From contig NZ_CP097484.1 of assembly GCF_023546765.1 (NCBI RefSeq), positions 3,628,001 to 3,692,000 on the forward strand: a DNA stretch of 64,000 nt, read 5' to 3'. Of the stretch, positions 1 to 10,008 are shown piece after piece. Every line of letters begins with the position of its first letter. The first letter of the stretch is position 1. The DNA comes from Methylobacterium tardum. Its GTDB lineage: Bacteria; Pseudomonadota; Alphaproteobacteria; Rhizobiales; Beijerinckiaceae. Both the position numbers and the translations under genes were made by a program. The notes beneath the pieces are model-generated. The model made no database searches. It saw nothing but the letters and a program-made list of their open reading frames with translations, and was not told the DNA's origin.

Positions 1-1
1 C

Positions 2-70
2 GGCCTCGCCGAACATCTTCGGCGGTGGCTCGGACCGGACGGCGAGAAGATCGCCGCGACCGCGGGCTGA
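2..70 (+). CDS. C-terminal end of an unidentified upstream gene (partial)
   Basis: The window opens inside a reading frame that ends in TGA at 68-70. Only about 22 residues are visible (Leu-Ala-Glu-His then Arg-Trp-Leu-Gly-Pro-Asp-Gly). Codon use fits the high-GC genes nearby. It is too short to identify. It points in the same direction as the transposition genes that follow, so it could belong to the same element. Confidence 0.35.
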   Translation, partial: GLAEHLRRWLGPDGEKIAATAG

Positions 71-220
71 CCGCGCCGCAGTCCCGCCTGCGCCGACCGT
101 CGGTCGGCGGGGCGCCGCCCGCCGCGCCCCGGATCGCATGCCGGGGCCTACCTCGCCCCGACGGAACGGCCGCGACCGCCCCCACCCTCGGGATCGCCGC
201 CGCCGATCCAGGATCTTGCC

Positions 221-589
221 ATGACCGAGAGCAGACACGCCATGTGTGCCACCCCCTTCGCCGCCGAAACCCATGAGTTCGTCAGGGCGATCGCCGACGG
301 ATACCTGTTCCGGGAGCGGGCGACCGGGATCCATGTCGCCGTTTCCCCGGCGGGGATGGTCGCGTCCTGGTGCCGCAACGTCTCGGGCCACCGGACGGTC
401 GCGGCCGCCCCCGACGGCGGGCGGCCCGGCCCGGCCGTCTCCGGGACACCCCCGGCTGTCCTCCCGCAGGGTCGGCCTCGGCCGCAGGAGGCGGCCGGCA
501 CCCTCGCGACCTGGCGCGGCGCGTTCGCCGCGGATCCGGCCGCCGCGGCGCCGCCCCCGGCTATCGGCGCCTGCGGCGCCGCCTGGTGA
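221..589 (+). CDS. Small protein of unknown function directly upstream of tnsA
   Basis: This 122-residue frame starts at ATG 221 with AGGA eight bases upstream; ATG 242 is an alternative. Its TGA stop (587-589) overlaps the GTG start (586) of the tnsA-like gene in a GTGA junction, which suggests translational coupling and is the best argument that the frame is real. The first half (to about residue 65) looks like a folded domain. The second half is rich in Pro and Ala. I recognise no family. It is either a small accessory protein of the transposon or the displaced N-terminal part of the nuclease. Confidence 0.45.
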   Translation: MTESRHAMCATPFAAETHEFVRAIADGYLFRERATGIHVAVSPAGMVASWCRNVSGHRTVAAAPDGGRPGPAVSGTPPAVLPQGRPRPQEAAGTLATWRGAFAADPAAAAPPPAIGACGAAW

Positions 590-1005
590 CCGGCCGCCGC
601 GACACCTTCAGCGGCTTCCGGCCGTCGAGGAAGACGGGGCGGATGGTGGCCTACGAAAGCCTTCTCGAACGGACCGCCGCGATCCTGCTGGAGGAGGCGC
701 GGGAGGTCTCCGACTACCTGGAGCAACCGGCCTCCGAGTCGTGGGACGACGCGGGGACGCCGCGCCGATACACCGCCGACTTCGGCGCGCTGACCGCGCT
801 CGGGATCGCCTACGTCGAGGTCAAGCCGCGGCGCCTCGCCCGTCGGCCCGGGACGATGGCGCGTCACAGGGCCGTCCGCGAGGCCCTCCACGCCCGGGGG
901 ATCGGCTTCGTCGTCTGGACCGAGCGCGAGATGGCGCGGCCGGCACGGGCGATCGCCCTGCTGCTGTGCGCCGCCCGGCGCGCCGAGCGGGACCGGCGCG
1001 CCTGA
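586..1005 (+). CDS. tnsA: TnsA-like transposon-end endonuclease
   Basis: TnsA of Tn7-like transposons cleaves the 5' ends of the element, so that together with TnsB it moves by cut-and-paste. The 139 residues carry the TnsA N-terminal nuclease pattern. A Gly-Phe-Arg-Pro-Ser-Arg-Lys segment is followed by the helix with the first catalytic Glu (YESLLER), then Asp in YTADF and the ExK pair in VEVKPRR, i.e. a complete PD-(D/E)XK site. The GTG start at 586 is chosen because it overlaps the upstream stop (GTGA). An in-frame ATG at 370 would add only low-complexity Arg/Pro sequence. The protein is short and seems to lack the C-terminal TnsC-binding domain of Tn7 TnsA. tnsB follows after about 100 bases. 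Confidence 0.75.
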   Translation: MTGRRDTFSGFRPSRKTGRMVAYESLLERTAAILLEEAREVSDYLEQPASESWDDAGTPRRYTADFGALTALGIAYVEVKPRRLARRPGTMARHRAVREALHARGIGFVVWTEREMARPARAIALLLCAARRAERDRRA

Positions 1006-1103
1006 TCGCCCGTCCCGGCGGCGGGCCGTCCCGGCCGCCCGGACCGCACCCGTCGCCGTCGATCCCCTCCCGCGCCCACCGCCCAGCAAGTCGGCAGCGA
1101 CCC

Positions 1104-3205
1104 ATGATCGTGCCCTTCATCAACTTCCCCCTCGGCTCGTCGGTCAGGATCGAGGACGTCACGCATACGTACATGTCGCGCGAGCAGGCCGGCTGCGTGT
1201 TCCGGAGCGAGGTGGACGGGCGCACGGTGACGCACGGATCCAAGGAGATCGCGTCGCTCTACTTCTCCGGGAAGTTCGTGATCCCGAGGCAGCTGCACCC
1301 GGCCCTGCCGGCCGGCATCCGCGAGAACCTGCGGCGGAGCCTGTCCGAGTTCCCCGACCACAGGCAGGCGGAGGCCGAGCGCCGCCTGGACTACGTCATG
1401 ACGATCGACGGGCTGGAGGAGCGCCGGAAGAACGGCGACGGAACGCTGTTCCGGCGCAACGCACGCCGGTACGCGTCCGTGGCCCGGGCGGTGGCGAGCC
1501 TCAGGCGGCGCCGGGCCGGCGTCCCGGGCCTCCTGCCCGACGCCGCGGCGCGGAAGCAGGCGAGGGCCGAGGCCACGCCGTCCGCCCCCACGCTGCGGGA
1601 TTGGATGCGGCGCTGGGAGCGGTCCGGCCGCGAGCCCTCCGCCCTGGTGCGGCTCGACGATCGCAAGGGGCGCAAGCCCAGGAGCTGGCGCCCGCCCTCG
1701 CCGACCTCATGGCCGAAGCCGTCAGGACCTTCTACCGCCAGGAGGAAGGGCCGACGATCCGCCTGCTCCACGAGTACGTGGCGGGGCGCGTCCAGCAGCA
1801 CAACCGGGAGACCGGCGACAGGCTCACGCCGCTCACGGAGACGGCGCTCCACCGTTTCGTCACGGGGCGCTTCGGCGCCCGCGAGCTCGCCGAGGCCCGG
1901 CTCAAGCCGCGCAAGGCGGCGATGCGCTTCGACGCCAAGCGGCGCCGGGCCTCGCCAAAGAAGGCGTGCGAGGTCATCGAGATCGATCACGTCCTCCTGG
2001 ACGTGACGGTCGTGCGCGACCGCGGCGGCGAACCGCTTGAGACCGAGGAGGGCTCCCATCGGCGAAAGCGCGGCATCGCCGGGCGGCCCTGGCTGACGCT
2101 CGCCATCTGCACGGCGACGCGATGCGTGGTGGGATGGTCGATCTCGCTGGATCCCCCCTCGTACGTGTCGGTGATGCTGTGCCTGCGCAGCATGCTCTCG
2201 GCGAAGGCAGACGTGAGCGTGAACGGGCGCGCGGTCGTGAATCCGGTCTTCGGGATGCCGAAGGTCCTGAGGCTCGACAACGGCAAGGAGTTCCACAGCC
2301 TCGCCCTGAAGGCCGCGGCGGCCAAGCTCGGCTTCGAGCTGCTCTACTGCCCGCGGCGGGCGCCCTGGGAGAAGGGGCGCGTCGAGCGCTTCTTCGGCGA
2401 GGTCCAGCGCAACTTCGCAACGATGCCCGGCCGAACGTTCGGAAGCCCGGAGCGGCGCGGCGACTACCGCCCGCACGACCGCGCCCGCATGACCATGGGC
2501 GAGATCAGGGTGCTGTTCGCGATCTGGGTGGCGGCCTACTACCATCAGAAGAACCACCGCGGGCTGTTCCACAGGACGCCGATGGAGGTCTGGCAGGAGA
2601 TGTCGCCCCTCGGGGTGGACATGCCGCCCAGCGCGCGCGACGTCGTGGTGGCTACCGCCCTGCCGCTGCTGAAGCCGATCCAGGACACCGGCATCGAGTA
2701 CCTCGAACTGCACTGGGACTGCGCCGAGCTGGAGCGCCTGCGGGAGCTCCACGGACGCAAGCGGAAGTGGCGGTGCGCGCTCGACCCGCTCGACCTGACG
2801 ACGATGACCGTCTGGGACGACACGGTCGAGCCCAACGTGGAGATCCGGGCGACCTGCCAGGAGCCGGACCTGATCGAGGGCCTCGACCTCGACATGTGGA
2901 AGCGGCTCAGGAACCGGTCGAAGGAGCGTACGCCCGAATCCGAGCGGGTCCGTCGGGAGACGCTGGCGGACGCGCGCGTGGAGATGTTCGAGCGGGCCAG
3001 CCGGGACGACCGCGCCGGGAAGCCCCTGGGCAGGGGGAAGCAGAAGTTCGCCGACGCCGCCCGGCCGGCCCGTGCCGTCGCGGCCCTGCCGACGCCCGAG
3101 GCGGCCGAGGCACCGTCCGCCGCGGCGACGCATTCCCCCGCCGAGGCTGCCGGCGCGCCGGCCCGCCGCGGCTCCGTGGCCACCCGCTCGCAATACTACG
3201 ACTGA
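1104..3205 (+). CDS. tnsB: TnsB-like DDE transposase (frame change near 1670)
   Basis: TnsB binds the transposon ends and catalyses 3'-end cleavage and strand transfer. The N-terminal ~190 residues (from ATG 1104) hold DNA-binding helices. The Mu/TnsB-type RNase H-fold core follows, with the first Asp in EIDHVLLD, the second in RLDNGKEF and the Glu in WEKGRVERFFGE, so the DDE triad is complete. The C-terminal ~200 residues end in a Pro/Ala-rich tail, where TnsB proteins contact TnsC. The reading frame changes by one base near 1665-1685, after DDRKGRK and before ELAPALADLM, beside a GGGG run. Both halves keep family-like sequence, so I treat this as one gene with either a sequence error or an inactivating indel. 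Total length, about 700 residues, is normal for TnsB. Confidence 0.85.
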
Positions 3206-3216
3206 GGACGACACCC

Positions 3217-4329
3217 ATGACACACGCCATGACGCCCGACGCCCACGCCTCCCGCGAGCCGGTCCCCGGATCCGCGCCCCCCTCCGGCGCGGCCGCGCCC
3301 GGCGGCCCCGCGGGGGGCGGCAGGACGAACTGGGACGCGCCGCACAACGCCGCCCGGCTCGACGCCTTCGTCCTGGCCATGCGGGAACGCATCCACGTCC
3401 CCACCGTGGCGTACGGGGAGGCCCAGCGGGAGATGCGCCTGCTGCGCGACCGCGCGCGCCGGCGGGAGCGGGGCAACGTCCTGGTGATCGGCGGCGAGGC
3501 CGGGGCGGGCAAGAGCTGGGTCCTCGACCGCGAGCTGACGGCGGTCGACTTCCCCGACGTCAAGACGAGCTGGGCGGACCCCCTGCCGGTCCTGCGCCTG
3601 GACGCGCCCTCGCCCGGCCGCATGAAGGCGCTCCTGGTCAAGATGCTGTCGCAGGTGGCCGGGTACGAGGCGAGCGACCGGCCGTCCGAGCCGATGCTGA
3701 TGCGGCAGTTCGTCAAGGTCGCGCAGGCGCGCGGGGTGCGGGTGGTCAAGATCGACGAGTTCCAGCACATCGTGAACCTGGCGCGCACGGACAGGCACGA
3801 GCGCACCGTGTCCGAGACCCTCAAGACGCTCCTGAACGAGACCGACATCCAGCTCGTGCTGGCGGGCGAGCCGTCCGTCATGACCTTCTTCGATCGCTGG
3901 AAGCAATTCGAGCGCCGCGGCGCGAAGCTGCCGATGACGCCGTTCGCCGGCGAGGCCGCCCGGGAGGAGTTCGCCGACTTCCTCAATCATTACGACGACC
4001 AACTCGTGGCCCTGCATTTCCGGGCAAGAAGCGGCTTCGCCGAGAAGGTCGACCGCTTCCGGCTGGCGACGGACGGCTATGTCGGCCTCGCGTCCAAGCT
4101 CATCCACCTCGCCGCGGAGATGTCGTTCAAGGCCGGTCACAACTGCGTCGACGACACCCTCGCCGTGGCCTACGAGCGCTGGCGTCGCCGCGGCGACGGC
4201 GCCAACCCGTTCCTCATGAAACCCGACGCGGTGTGCAGGGCGCTCCGGCGCCCGGCGACGCCGGCAGGGGGCGACCTGACCCGCCTGCGCGGGACCGGCG
4301 GCGTCCCGGAGCCGAGCTATGGCAAGTAG
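3217..4329 (+). CDS. tnsC: TnsC-like AAA+ ATPase, transposition regulator
   Basis: TnsC proteins form ATP-dependent filaments on target DNA and link the target selector (TniQ/TnsD) to the transposase. This 370-residue protein starts at ATG 3217, eleven bases after tnsB. After a flexible Pro/Gly/Ala N-terminus comes Walker A (GEAGAGKS, about residue 90), Walker B followed by the TnsC/TniB-type signature (VVKIDEFQH, about residue 180) and a sensor-1 region ending LVLAGEP. No frame change is seen. Its stop codon lies inside the start of tniQ (11-base overlap), so the two are almost certainly co-translated. Confidence 0.88.
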   Translation: MTHAMTPDAHASREPVPGSAPPSGAAAPGGPAGGGRTNWDAPHNAARLDAFVLAMRERIHVPTVAYGEAQREMRLLRDRARRRERGNVLVIGGEAGAGKSWVLDRELTAVDFPDVKTSWADPLPVLRLDAPSPGRMKALLVKMLSQVAGYEASDRPSEPMLMRQFVKVAQARGVRVVKIDEFQHIVNLARTDRHERTVSETLKTLLNETDIQLVLAGEPSVMTFFDRWKQFERRGAKLPMTPFAGEAAREEFADFLNHYDDQLVALHFRARSGFAEKVDRFRLATDGYVGLASKLIHLAAEMSFKAGHNCVDDTLAVAYERWRRRGDGANPFLMKPDAVCRALRRPATPAGGDLTRLRGTGGVPEPSYGK

Positions 4330-6238
4330 GCCCGAGCCGGCGGCCCGCCTGCCGCTGCACCTGGCGCCGGGCAGCGGCGAGCCGGCCTACGCCCTGCTCG
4401 AACGCCTCTCGCGGCGGTACGGGGCCGGGAGCCCGGCGGCGTTCGCGGCCGCCAACGGCCTGGACTGGAGGTCGGTCGTGGCGGGGCGCGACACGGACCG
4501 GGTCGCCGCGCTGGCCGGCGTCGACGCCGGCGCCCTGCGGGCCGCCACCTTCGTGGTCGAGGGCGCGACGGTCCGGCTCGGCGACGAGATCGTCGCGCGG
4601 GCCGATTGGTCGCCCCCGGCCCGGCGACGCTGCCGCGCGTGCGAGGCGGAGGACGCGGCACGGCTCGACGCGCCGCCCCCCGGGCGTTCCGCCGGGCCTG
4701 GTGGGACGTCCGCTCCCTCCGGCGCTGCCCCCGGCACGGGACCGACCTCGCCGCGGCGGCGGCGGGGGACGCCGGCATGCCGGATCCCGCCACCACACCC
4801 TGCGAGGCCGGATTCCCCGGCGAGACCTACGTCCTCGGACGCCTCGGCTTCGGGGGACGGCGCCGGGTCCCGCTGCTCGACGCGCTGTCGCTGGCCGCCG
4901 CCATCCCCCTCGCCGAGCGCGTCGGCGCGATGCGCCTCCACGGACGCCGCGCGCGGAGCGACGCCGGGGCTGGTGGACGCCGGCCCGCTGCTGTCCGCCG
5001 GCATGGCGGCGTTCGAGGGCGGCCCCTCGCCGTTCCGCTCTTTCCTCGACGGCTTGGTGGCGACGGCCCGGCCGGACCGCGACGAGTTGACCCCCGGCGT
5101 GGCCTACGGCCGGCTCTACGGCTGGCTCGTGCACGACGAGCGGGACCCGGCCTACGGGCCGGTCCGCGAGGCGCTCCGCGCGCACGCCATCGCGTCCCTG
5201 CCCCTTCAACCGGGCAGGGACCTGCTCGGCCGGCCCGTCACGGAGCCGGTCCTCGGGACGGTCGCCCGTCTCAGCAGGGTTACCGGCCTGGAGAAGGCGA
5301 CCGTCGAGCGTCTGCTCGCGTCTCTCGGGGCGGTCCCGGCGCCGGGGCCGAGCCCGATACCGCTCTACGCCGCCGCGGACTGCGCCCGTCTGGCCGACCT
5401 CGCCGCCGCGACGTGCTGGTCGGCCGAGGCGCGGCGGGCGCTCGGCCTGACCAACGAAGGGATGGCCTCGGTCGTGTCCGCCGGCTGCCTGGTCCCTGTC
5501 CTGCCCCGGCACGGGCGCGAGGTCCGCGAGGACCGGTTCGACCGGGCCGCCGTGGAGCGGCTCGCCGTCGGGGTGTTCACGGGGGTGCCGCGCCTGCGCG
5601 ACGTGCCCGCGGGCTGCGCCCCGCTGCCGGAGGCCGCGCGGCGCGGCATGTCGCCGATCGGCTCGATCGTGCGGGCGGTCCTGGACGGCCGCCTTGCCCC
5701 CCGGGGACGGGTGCGCGGCCGGGCCGGGCTCCCCGGCCTGGTCCTCCGGGTCGCCGACGTCGCGGCGCTGCAACGGGCGCCCAGCGACGACGTCCCCTGG
5801 ACGGAGGTCGTGGCCCGGGTCGGCGACCGCGGGCTCGCGAGGTCCCTGGTCGCGTCGGGCCGGCTCGGGCTGCGCCGCGCGCCCTGCGGCTTCCGGAACC
5901 GGCACCGGCGCGAGGTGGCGCGCGCGGACTGGGCGCAGTTCCGGCAGGGCTTCGTGTCCGCCGGCGAGCTGGCGCGCGCCGAGGGGACGTCTGCGGCGGC
6001 GATGGCGCGGAGGCTGTCGCGGTCCGGGATCGGGCCGGCCTTCGGGTCCGGGTCGCCCGGCGGCCCGACGTTCTATCGCAGGGAGGACGTCGGAACCCTC
6101 CCGCGCGCGACGCCGGCCACACGGCGGAGACGGCCGCCGCGACCCGGGCCTGGAGTGGGCTCCCGACCGGTCGTGCGCCCGTCCGCCGGGGCCGTGGCCG
6201 ACCGGTTGCCAGGAACCCGCCGCCGCGCAGCGCCATAG
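4319..6238 (+). CDS. tniQ: TniQ-family target-selection protein (two frame changes)
   Basis: TniQ/TnsD proteins recognise or recruit the target site and activate TnsC. The N-terminus (LPLHLAPGSGEPAYALLERLSRRYG, cited here only by its first residues LPLHLAPG) matches the TniQ opening. A zinc-finger-like part follows (RRCRACE, then RRCPRHG). The long C-terminal part, about 400 residues with several HTH-like stretches, resembles TnsD-type DNA-binding extensions. The frame changes near 4675 (run of six C) and back near 4968 (GGGG), so the middle 95 residues are read in another frame. The shifts compensate each other, which favours base-calling errors over decay. The tail after about 6100 is low-complexity and the true end is uncertain. 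No second target selector or CRISPR array is nearby. Confidence 0.75.
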   Translation: MASRPEPAARLPLHLAPGSGEPAYALLERLSRRYGAGSPAAFAAANGLDWRSVVAGRDTDRVAALAGVDAGALRAATFVVEGATVRLGDEIVARADWSPPARRRCRACEAEDAARLDAPPPGRSAGPGGTSAPSGAAPGTGPTSPRRRRGTPACRIPPPHPARPDSPARPTSSDASASGDGAGSRCSTRCRWPPPSPSPSASARCASTDAARGATPGLVDAGPLLSAGMAAFEGGPSPFRSFLDGLVATARPDRDELTPGVAYGRLYGWLVHDERDPAYGPVREALRAHAIASLPLQPGRDLLGRPVTEPVLGTVARLSRVTGLEKATVERLLASLGAVPAPGPSPIPLYAAADCARLADLAAATCWSAEARRALGLTNEGMASVVSAGCLVPVLPRHGREVREDRFDRAAVERLAVGVFTGVPRLRDVPAGCAPLPEAARRGMSPIGSIVRAVLDGRLAPRGRVRGRAGLPGLVLRVADVAALQRAPSDDVPWTEVVARVGDRGLARSLVASGRLGLRRAPCGFRNRHRREVARADWAQFRQGFVSAGELARAEGTSAAAMARRLSRSGIGPAFGSGSPGGPTFYRREDVGTLPRATPATRRRRPPRPGPGVGSRPVVRPSAGAVADRLPGTRRRAAP

Positions 6239-7109
6239 GGCGCCGCGGAACGGCGCGAGGCCCCGGCCCAGCGTCCGGCATCGATCCGAGCCCGCCGTCG
6301 GGGCCGCCGGCCGACCCCGGCGCCGTTCGACCGCGGCGCCGACGACCGGCAGCGTGGAAGCGGCTCAGCCGATGGTGTTCGCCGGAGGTTGCGGACTGTC
6401 ATGGGCGCAGCGACGCGCGATCCGAGCCGTCGACCGGCCCGCGCCCGGATTCCCCCGAGGAACCCGCAAAGCCTTGTCCGCGGGCCCCTCGCTCGACCGG
6501 ACGCGGGTCGGTGGACAGGTTCGCCGAGCCCCGGGGGCTCATGGCGGATCGTCGACGGCTCGCTGGCGGTGACATCGGCATTCCACCGTCGACCCCTCGT
6601 TCAGGGTGTCCGTCCTTGAACCGAAGGGACCTCTCGCTGACCGTCGCAGCCGCAGCCGGCTCGGGCCTGCCGAGGCGGATGCGCACGCATCGGAGAGCTG
6701 CCAGCCGTTCGGACGTCGGGCACGCAGGCGGCCGCTCCAGATGGGGCCGGGGCCCCGAACGTTGCGGCACTCCCCACCCATCGACGCGACGCAGGATGTG
6801 GACGTGCCGCCAAGCCGAACGACCGGGCCATGCCACAGACGCACGCTGGGATTGTTGCGCTGCACGAAACTCCATCCGGCGTGGTGCGGTTTGAGAACCT
6901 TGTCGGGGCGGCAGGCTTCGGCCATCGCCCGTAGGTCCCCACCGCACATGACGACCGAGCCGAAGTCGAGGTGGCGCCCCACCACTAAACGCCCGACCGG
7001 TGGATGCGCGACCAGCACTGGCGTCGCCGAAACGCCGACCGCTCATGGAGCGGACCGAACAGCTCTCGGCCCCGCGTCCCATGCCTCCGTTCGGCGCCGA
7101 CCAGCGGAC
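6239..7109. other. Stretch without a recognisable gene
   Basis: Open frames on both strands here look like GC-driven shadows. A minus-strand frame at 6539-7018 has a fairly normal composition near 6890-7000 (Cys-Gly-Gly-Asp, His-His-Ala-Gly-Trp) and could be a remnant, but I cannot assign it. Confidence 0.4.
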
Positions 7110-7421
7110 GGGGCGGTGGGCTACAGGACCGGCGCCGATCGCCTGCAAGCCATCGCGGATCGGCTGCGCGTCCCGGTCGCGACCTTCTTCGTCGGAACGG
7201 TCGGCTCGATCGAGGGCGTATCGCCGGTCCTCGACCTGCTGCGCCATCCGGAGACGGCAAGGCTCGTCAGGGCGTTCGCGGCGATCTCCGACCCGGTGAC
7301 GCGCCATCGCGTGCTGTCCGCCGTCGAGGCCGCTGCGGCGGGCGCCGAGGCGCCGGATGAGCCGCCGTCCGGGCCGGCGACCGAGGCCGCATGCGACGGT
7401 TCGCAGGAGGGCCAGGGGTAG
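7110..7421 (+). pseudogene. C-terminal remnant of an XRE-family regulator
   Basis: The frame ending at 7421 contains a stretch typical of the C-terminal end of small alphaproteobacterial XRE (Cro/CI) regulators: residues reading ADRLQAIADRLRVPVATFF, then a helical segment on paired Leu/Arg/Ala residues. In the family this follows the HTH recognition helix. Here the sequence upstream of about 7110 no longer looks like an HTH domain, so the N-terminal half is lost. It is probably not functional. The assignment rests on pattern memory only. Confidence 0.4.
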
Positions 7422-7485
7422 CGGTGGGTCTTCGTGTCCGGTGACCGCATCCAGTCCGCCGCGACGCGGGTTCTGTCCTGGTCGG

Positions 7486-8112
7486 TCAGTTCAGCGACCG
7501 GCCTTGCATCCGCATCCGGGCGGCAAGGGCAAGGCCAACTTCAAGTAGGGCGATCCGCGCGCCCGGCAGCGCTGCCTTCGCCCCGTCGTCCTCCTCGATC
7601 AGCGAATGGGTGATGATCAAGTGATCGGCGATAAGGTCGAGGGTGTCGATCGGCATGGTCGCCGGGTGGGGTGGGGGCGGCACGAACCGACCGACGTTGC
7701 CATAGGCCGCGATCGTATCGGTGGCCCCCCCGGCCAGTTCGGTGATCGAGCCGAGATAGCCGATGAACGCGCCGTTCTCGATGCCGAACGAGGGCACGCC
7801 ACCCGCCCCAACCCAGCGCGGGGTATCGTCGGGCTTGAGCAGGCGATACCGGATGCTGAACTCCGCCCCGCTCGCGAGGGCCTCATCGAGAATGCCGGTG
7901 GCGGTGCCGCGGTCGTCCGGGTGAACGCGTAGGACCCACCCCCGATCGAGGGCCTCCGTGCTTGGCTGGCCGGTGAGTGCCTCCCACTCAGGGCAGGCGT
8001 AGACGCATCGCCCGCGAGCGTCGGTCACGAAGATCATCGTCGCATGGTCCGGCCGTGCTCCCCGCGCGCGATGAACGGACGCGAGCGGTTCTCGACCCCA
8101 GGGCGACGCCAC
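7486..8112 (-). CDS. Stand-alone PAS-domain protein
   Basis: A PAS/PAC fold occupies residues ~25-130 of this 208-residue frame: FVTDARGRCVYACPEWEALT, then WVLRVHPDDRGTA, and the closing PAC strand GYLGSITEL. The remainder is a helical tail ending with several Arg/Met residues. There is no kinase, GGDEF or HTH output domain, so it may sense a ligand or redox state and act through a partner; that is inference. The start is uncertain. GTG at 8112 gives the full frame, and ATG at 8037 begins just inside the first PAS strand. The N-terminus may be truncated. Confidence 0.6.
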   Translation of the reverse strand: MASPWGREPLASVHRARGARPDHATMIFVTDARGRCVYACPEWEALTGQPSTEALDRGWVLRVHPDDRGTATGILDEALASGAEFSIRYRLLKPDDTPRWVGAGGVPSFGIENGAFIGYLGSITELAGGATDTIAAYGNVGRFVPPPPHPATMPIDTLDLIADHLIITHSLIEEDDGAKAALPGARIALLEVGLALAARMRMQGRSLN

Positions 8113-10008
8113 GAGCGGTCGGTCCTGACGAATGCTGCGGCTGTGGCACGGACTGCGGACCGACGCGGGCCGCGCGGTCGCCCTCGACGCCCACCGCGAG
8201 GTCGCGGACCGGGAAGGCGGCCGAACGGTGAAACCTACCGATCCTACATCGGGACCGCGCAGTCGGGCAGGGCCATCGCCGCCAGGGGAGGCACCGGTAA
8301 CCTTGGCCTCGCGATCGCGGTTCGGGACTCCCTGAGGTTGGATGGGGGCGATGCACTTCCGGATGCGCCGGTTGAGAAACGAGGCGACCGAGATGGGCTT
8401 CCTGGTCCTGGCCTACGGTCCGGAGCGGGTGATGGCGGTCCTTGGCACCGGTCCCCGTCCACGCCGCCCTCCGCGTGTGAGCGCACGCGGCACCGCGCGC
8501 GCTGTCACAACTTCGCACCGACACACCGAAACCCGTTTCCACCCGGCCCCCACGCCGAGAAGGACAGCCGCTTATGAGGGGAGCTGCCAGCGCTCTCGGC
8601 GGCTCGGTTGGGTCGGAAGCGGGCAGGCCGCCTTTCCCGGGTCGTGGACGCCGACCGGAATCCGGGGGTGATCACACCGGCCTCGGCTACGATCATTGCG
8701 CTGCCTGCGAGTGGATGGGGAAGCGCCAGCCGGCGCGAAGGCGAGAATGACCAAGCAGTCGATGATCGGGTTGATCCGCCGACGTTGGACGTCGGAACGA
8801 CCCTTCGAAGGCCATACGACCGATAGCCTGAACCGCAAGATCGCAAATCCCGCCACACGAAACGACGTTCGAGAGTAGGCCCGGCGTGAGCTGCAGATCC
8901 GGCGACAGCTGGAACCCCTCACCTGAGGCTTCTGGCGTGCGATCGCTTCCGAGCAATTCTGATCTGGCGGCTCACCCATCCTCCCAGATCGGGCATACGC
9001 GGAACGTTCCCTTTCCGGCCAGGAACCGGGGTCCCTTGAAGTCCGGCCCTGCCTTCGGCGGCGGTCGCCGTGTCCGTGAAAGCGCGCTGCCGCAGCGACA
9101 CCGGCGCCGCGGCGACCTCGGCGGCGAGGGCCGCACGAGGTTCGGGCGGCGGCGGGACCGGCGTGATGTCGCCGAAGCCGCTCCGGTCATGCTCGTCTGG
9201 GACCGGGATCGCGCGCGTCCGCCGCATGATCTGAGGCCACCGATGAGCCGTGTTGAGGATGCCGCGCGCGGTTTCTTGGCACAAGGCAACGGATCGCCGC
9301 CGCTGCGGCGCGGCCCATTCCCGGCGCGCGGAAACACGGCATCTGAAACGTCCCGTCGTCGCGGCCCCGGGGCGGGATCCCGTGGACGGACGCATCGTCG
9401 TCCCCCCGCTGGTCGTGGACGCTCAAGTCCTTCGCGGGCGAGACTTCGATGCGCGTCATGGGGTTGGATGGCCACTCGGGGGACGTGCCGCCCCTTTCCT
9501 GGGACGCCACGCGCGGCTCGGCTCGTCAGGCGACCGAGGGGAATGCGGTCCGAGCCGATCCACGCCGGACCTTCAGCATCTCGTGGGGAGCGGCGAAGCG
9601 CCCGACACCCGGGGCCGTGGCCCGGGCCACCGCGCACCCGGCCAAGGCCGGGCGGCACCCGATGGCCGAGTCGGAGTGTGGCTCGGTGGCTTGACCGAAC
9701 GACGGTCCCGGACGCCACGACGCCGCCAGCCGCAACGGCGGCGCGCTTCCGGCGCGCTTCGGGATGCGAGGACGGAACAGTTGGCCGCCCGCCCATCGGT
9801 CCCGCGCAGCACCGCCCGGCCCGCGCAGGGCGGCTGCCGGCCTGGCCACCGGGATGCGCAGCCGTTGCGGCAGACCGCGGTCAGACGCAGATGTCGGGGA
9901 CGAGCAAGCCTCCCCGCAGCCGGCGGCCCGCCCGGTGGACGGCATGGGGCGCACGGCTTGGGACCGGCGCCCTGGCGTTCCGCCGGCAGCGCCCGGTGCG
10001 TGCCGGCC
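8113..10008. other. 1.9 kb without a supportable gene
   Basis: Several frames of 80-390 codons exist on both strands, but their compositions (Arg/Pro/Gly-rich, no hydrophobic core pattern) look like artefacts of high GC. A minus-strand frame at about 8919-9200 (Pro-Val-Pro-Pro-Pro-Pro, then Ala-rich) is the least bad candidate. I see no repeats or terminal inverted repeats here. Confidence 0.4.

Noticed and set aside
7..220. Left end of the Tn7-like element
   Set aside because: No repeated TnsB-site-like motifs or TGT terminus could be identified with confidence.
148..1089. Long minus-strand frame antisense to the tnsA region
   Set aside because: Arg/Pro/Gly-rich with no domain; it is the complement of the small ORF and tnsA, which have family motifs and a coupled junction.
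1391..3223. 610-codon minus-strand frame opposite tnsB
   Set aside because: The plus strand carries the DDE transposase with its catalytic residues; the antisense frame is a by-product of high GC.
4214..5905. 563-codon minus-strand frame opposite tniQ
   Set aside because: Low-complexity Arg/Pro/Ala composition; TniQ features are on the plus strand.
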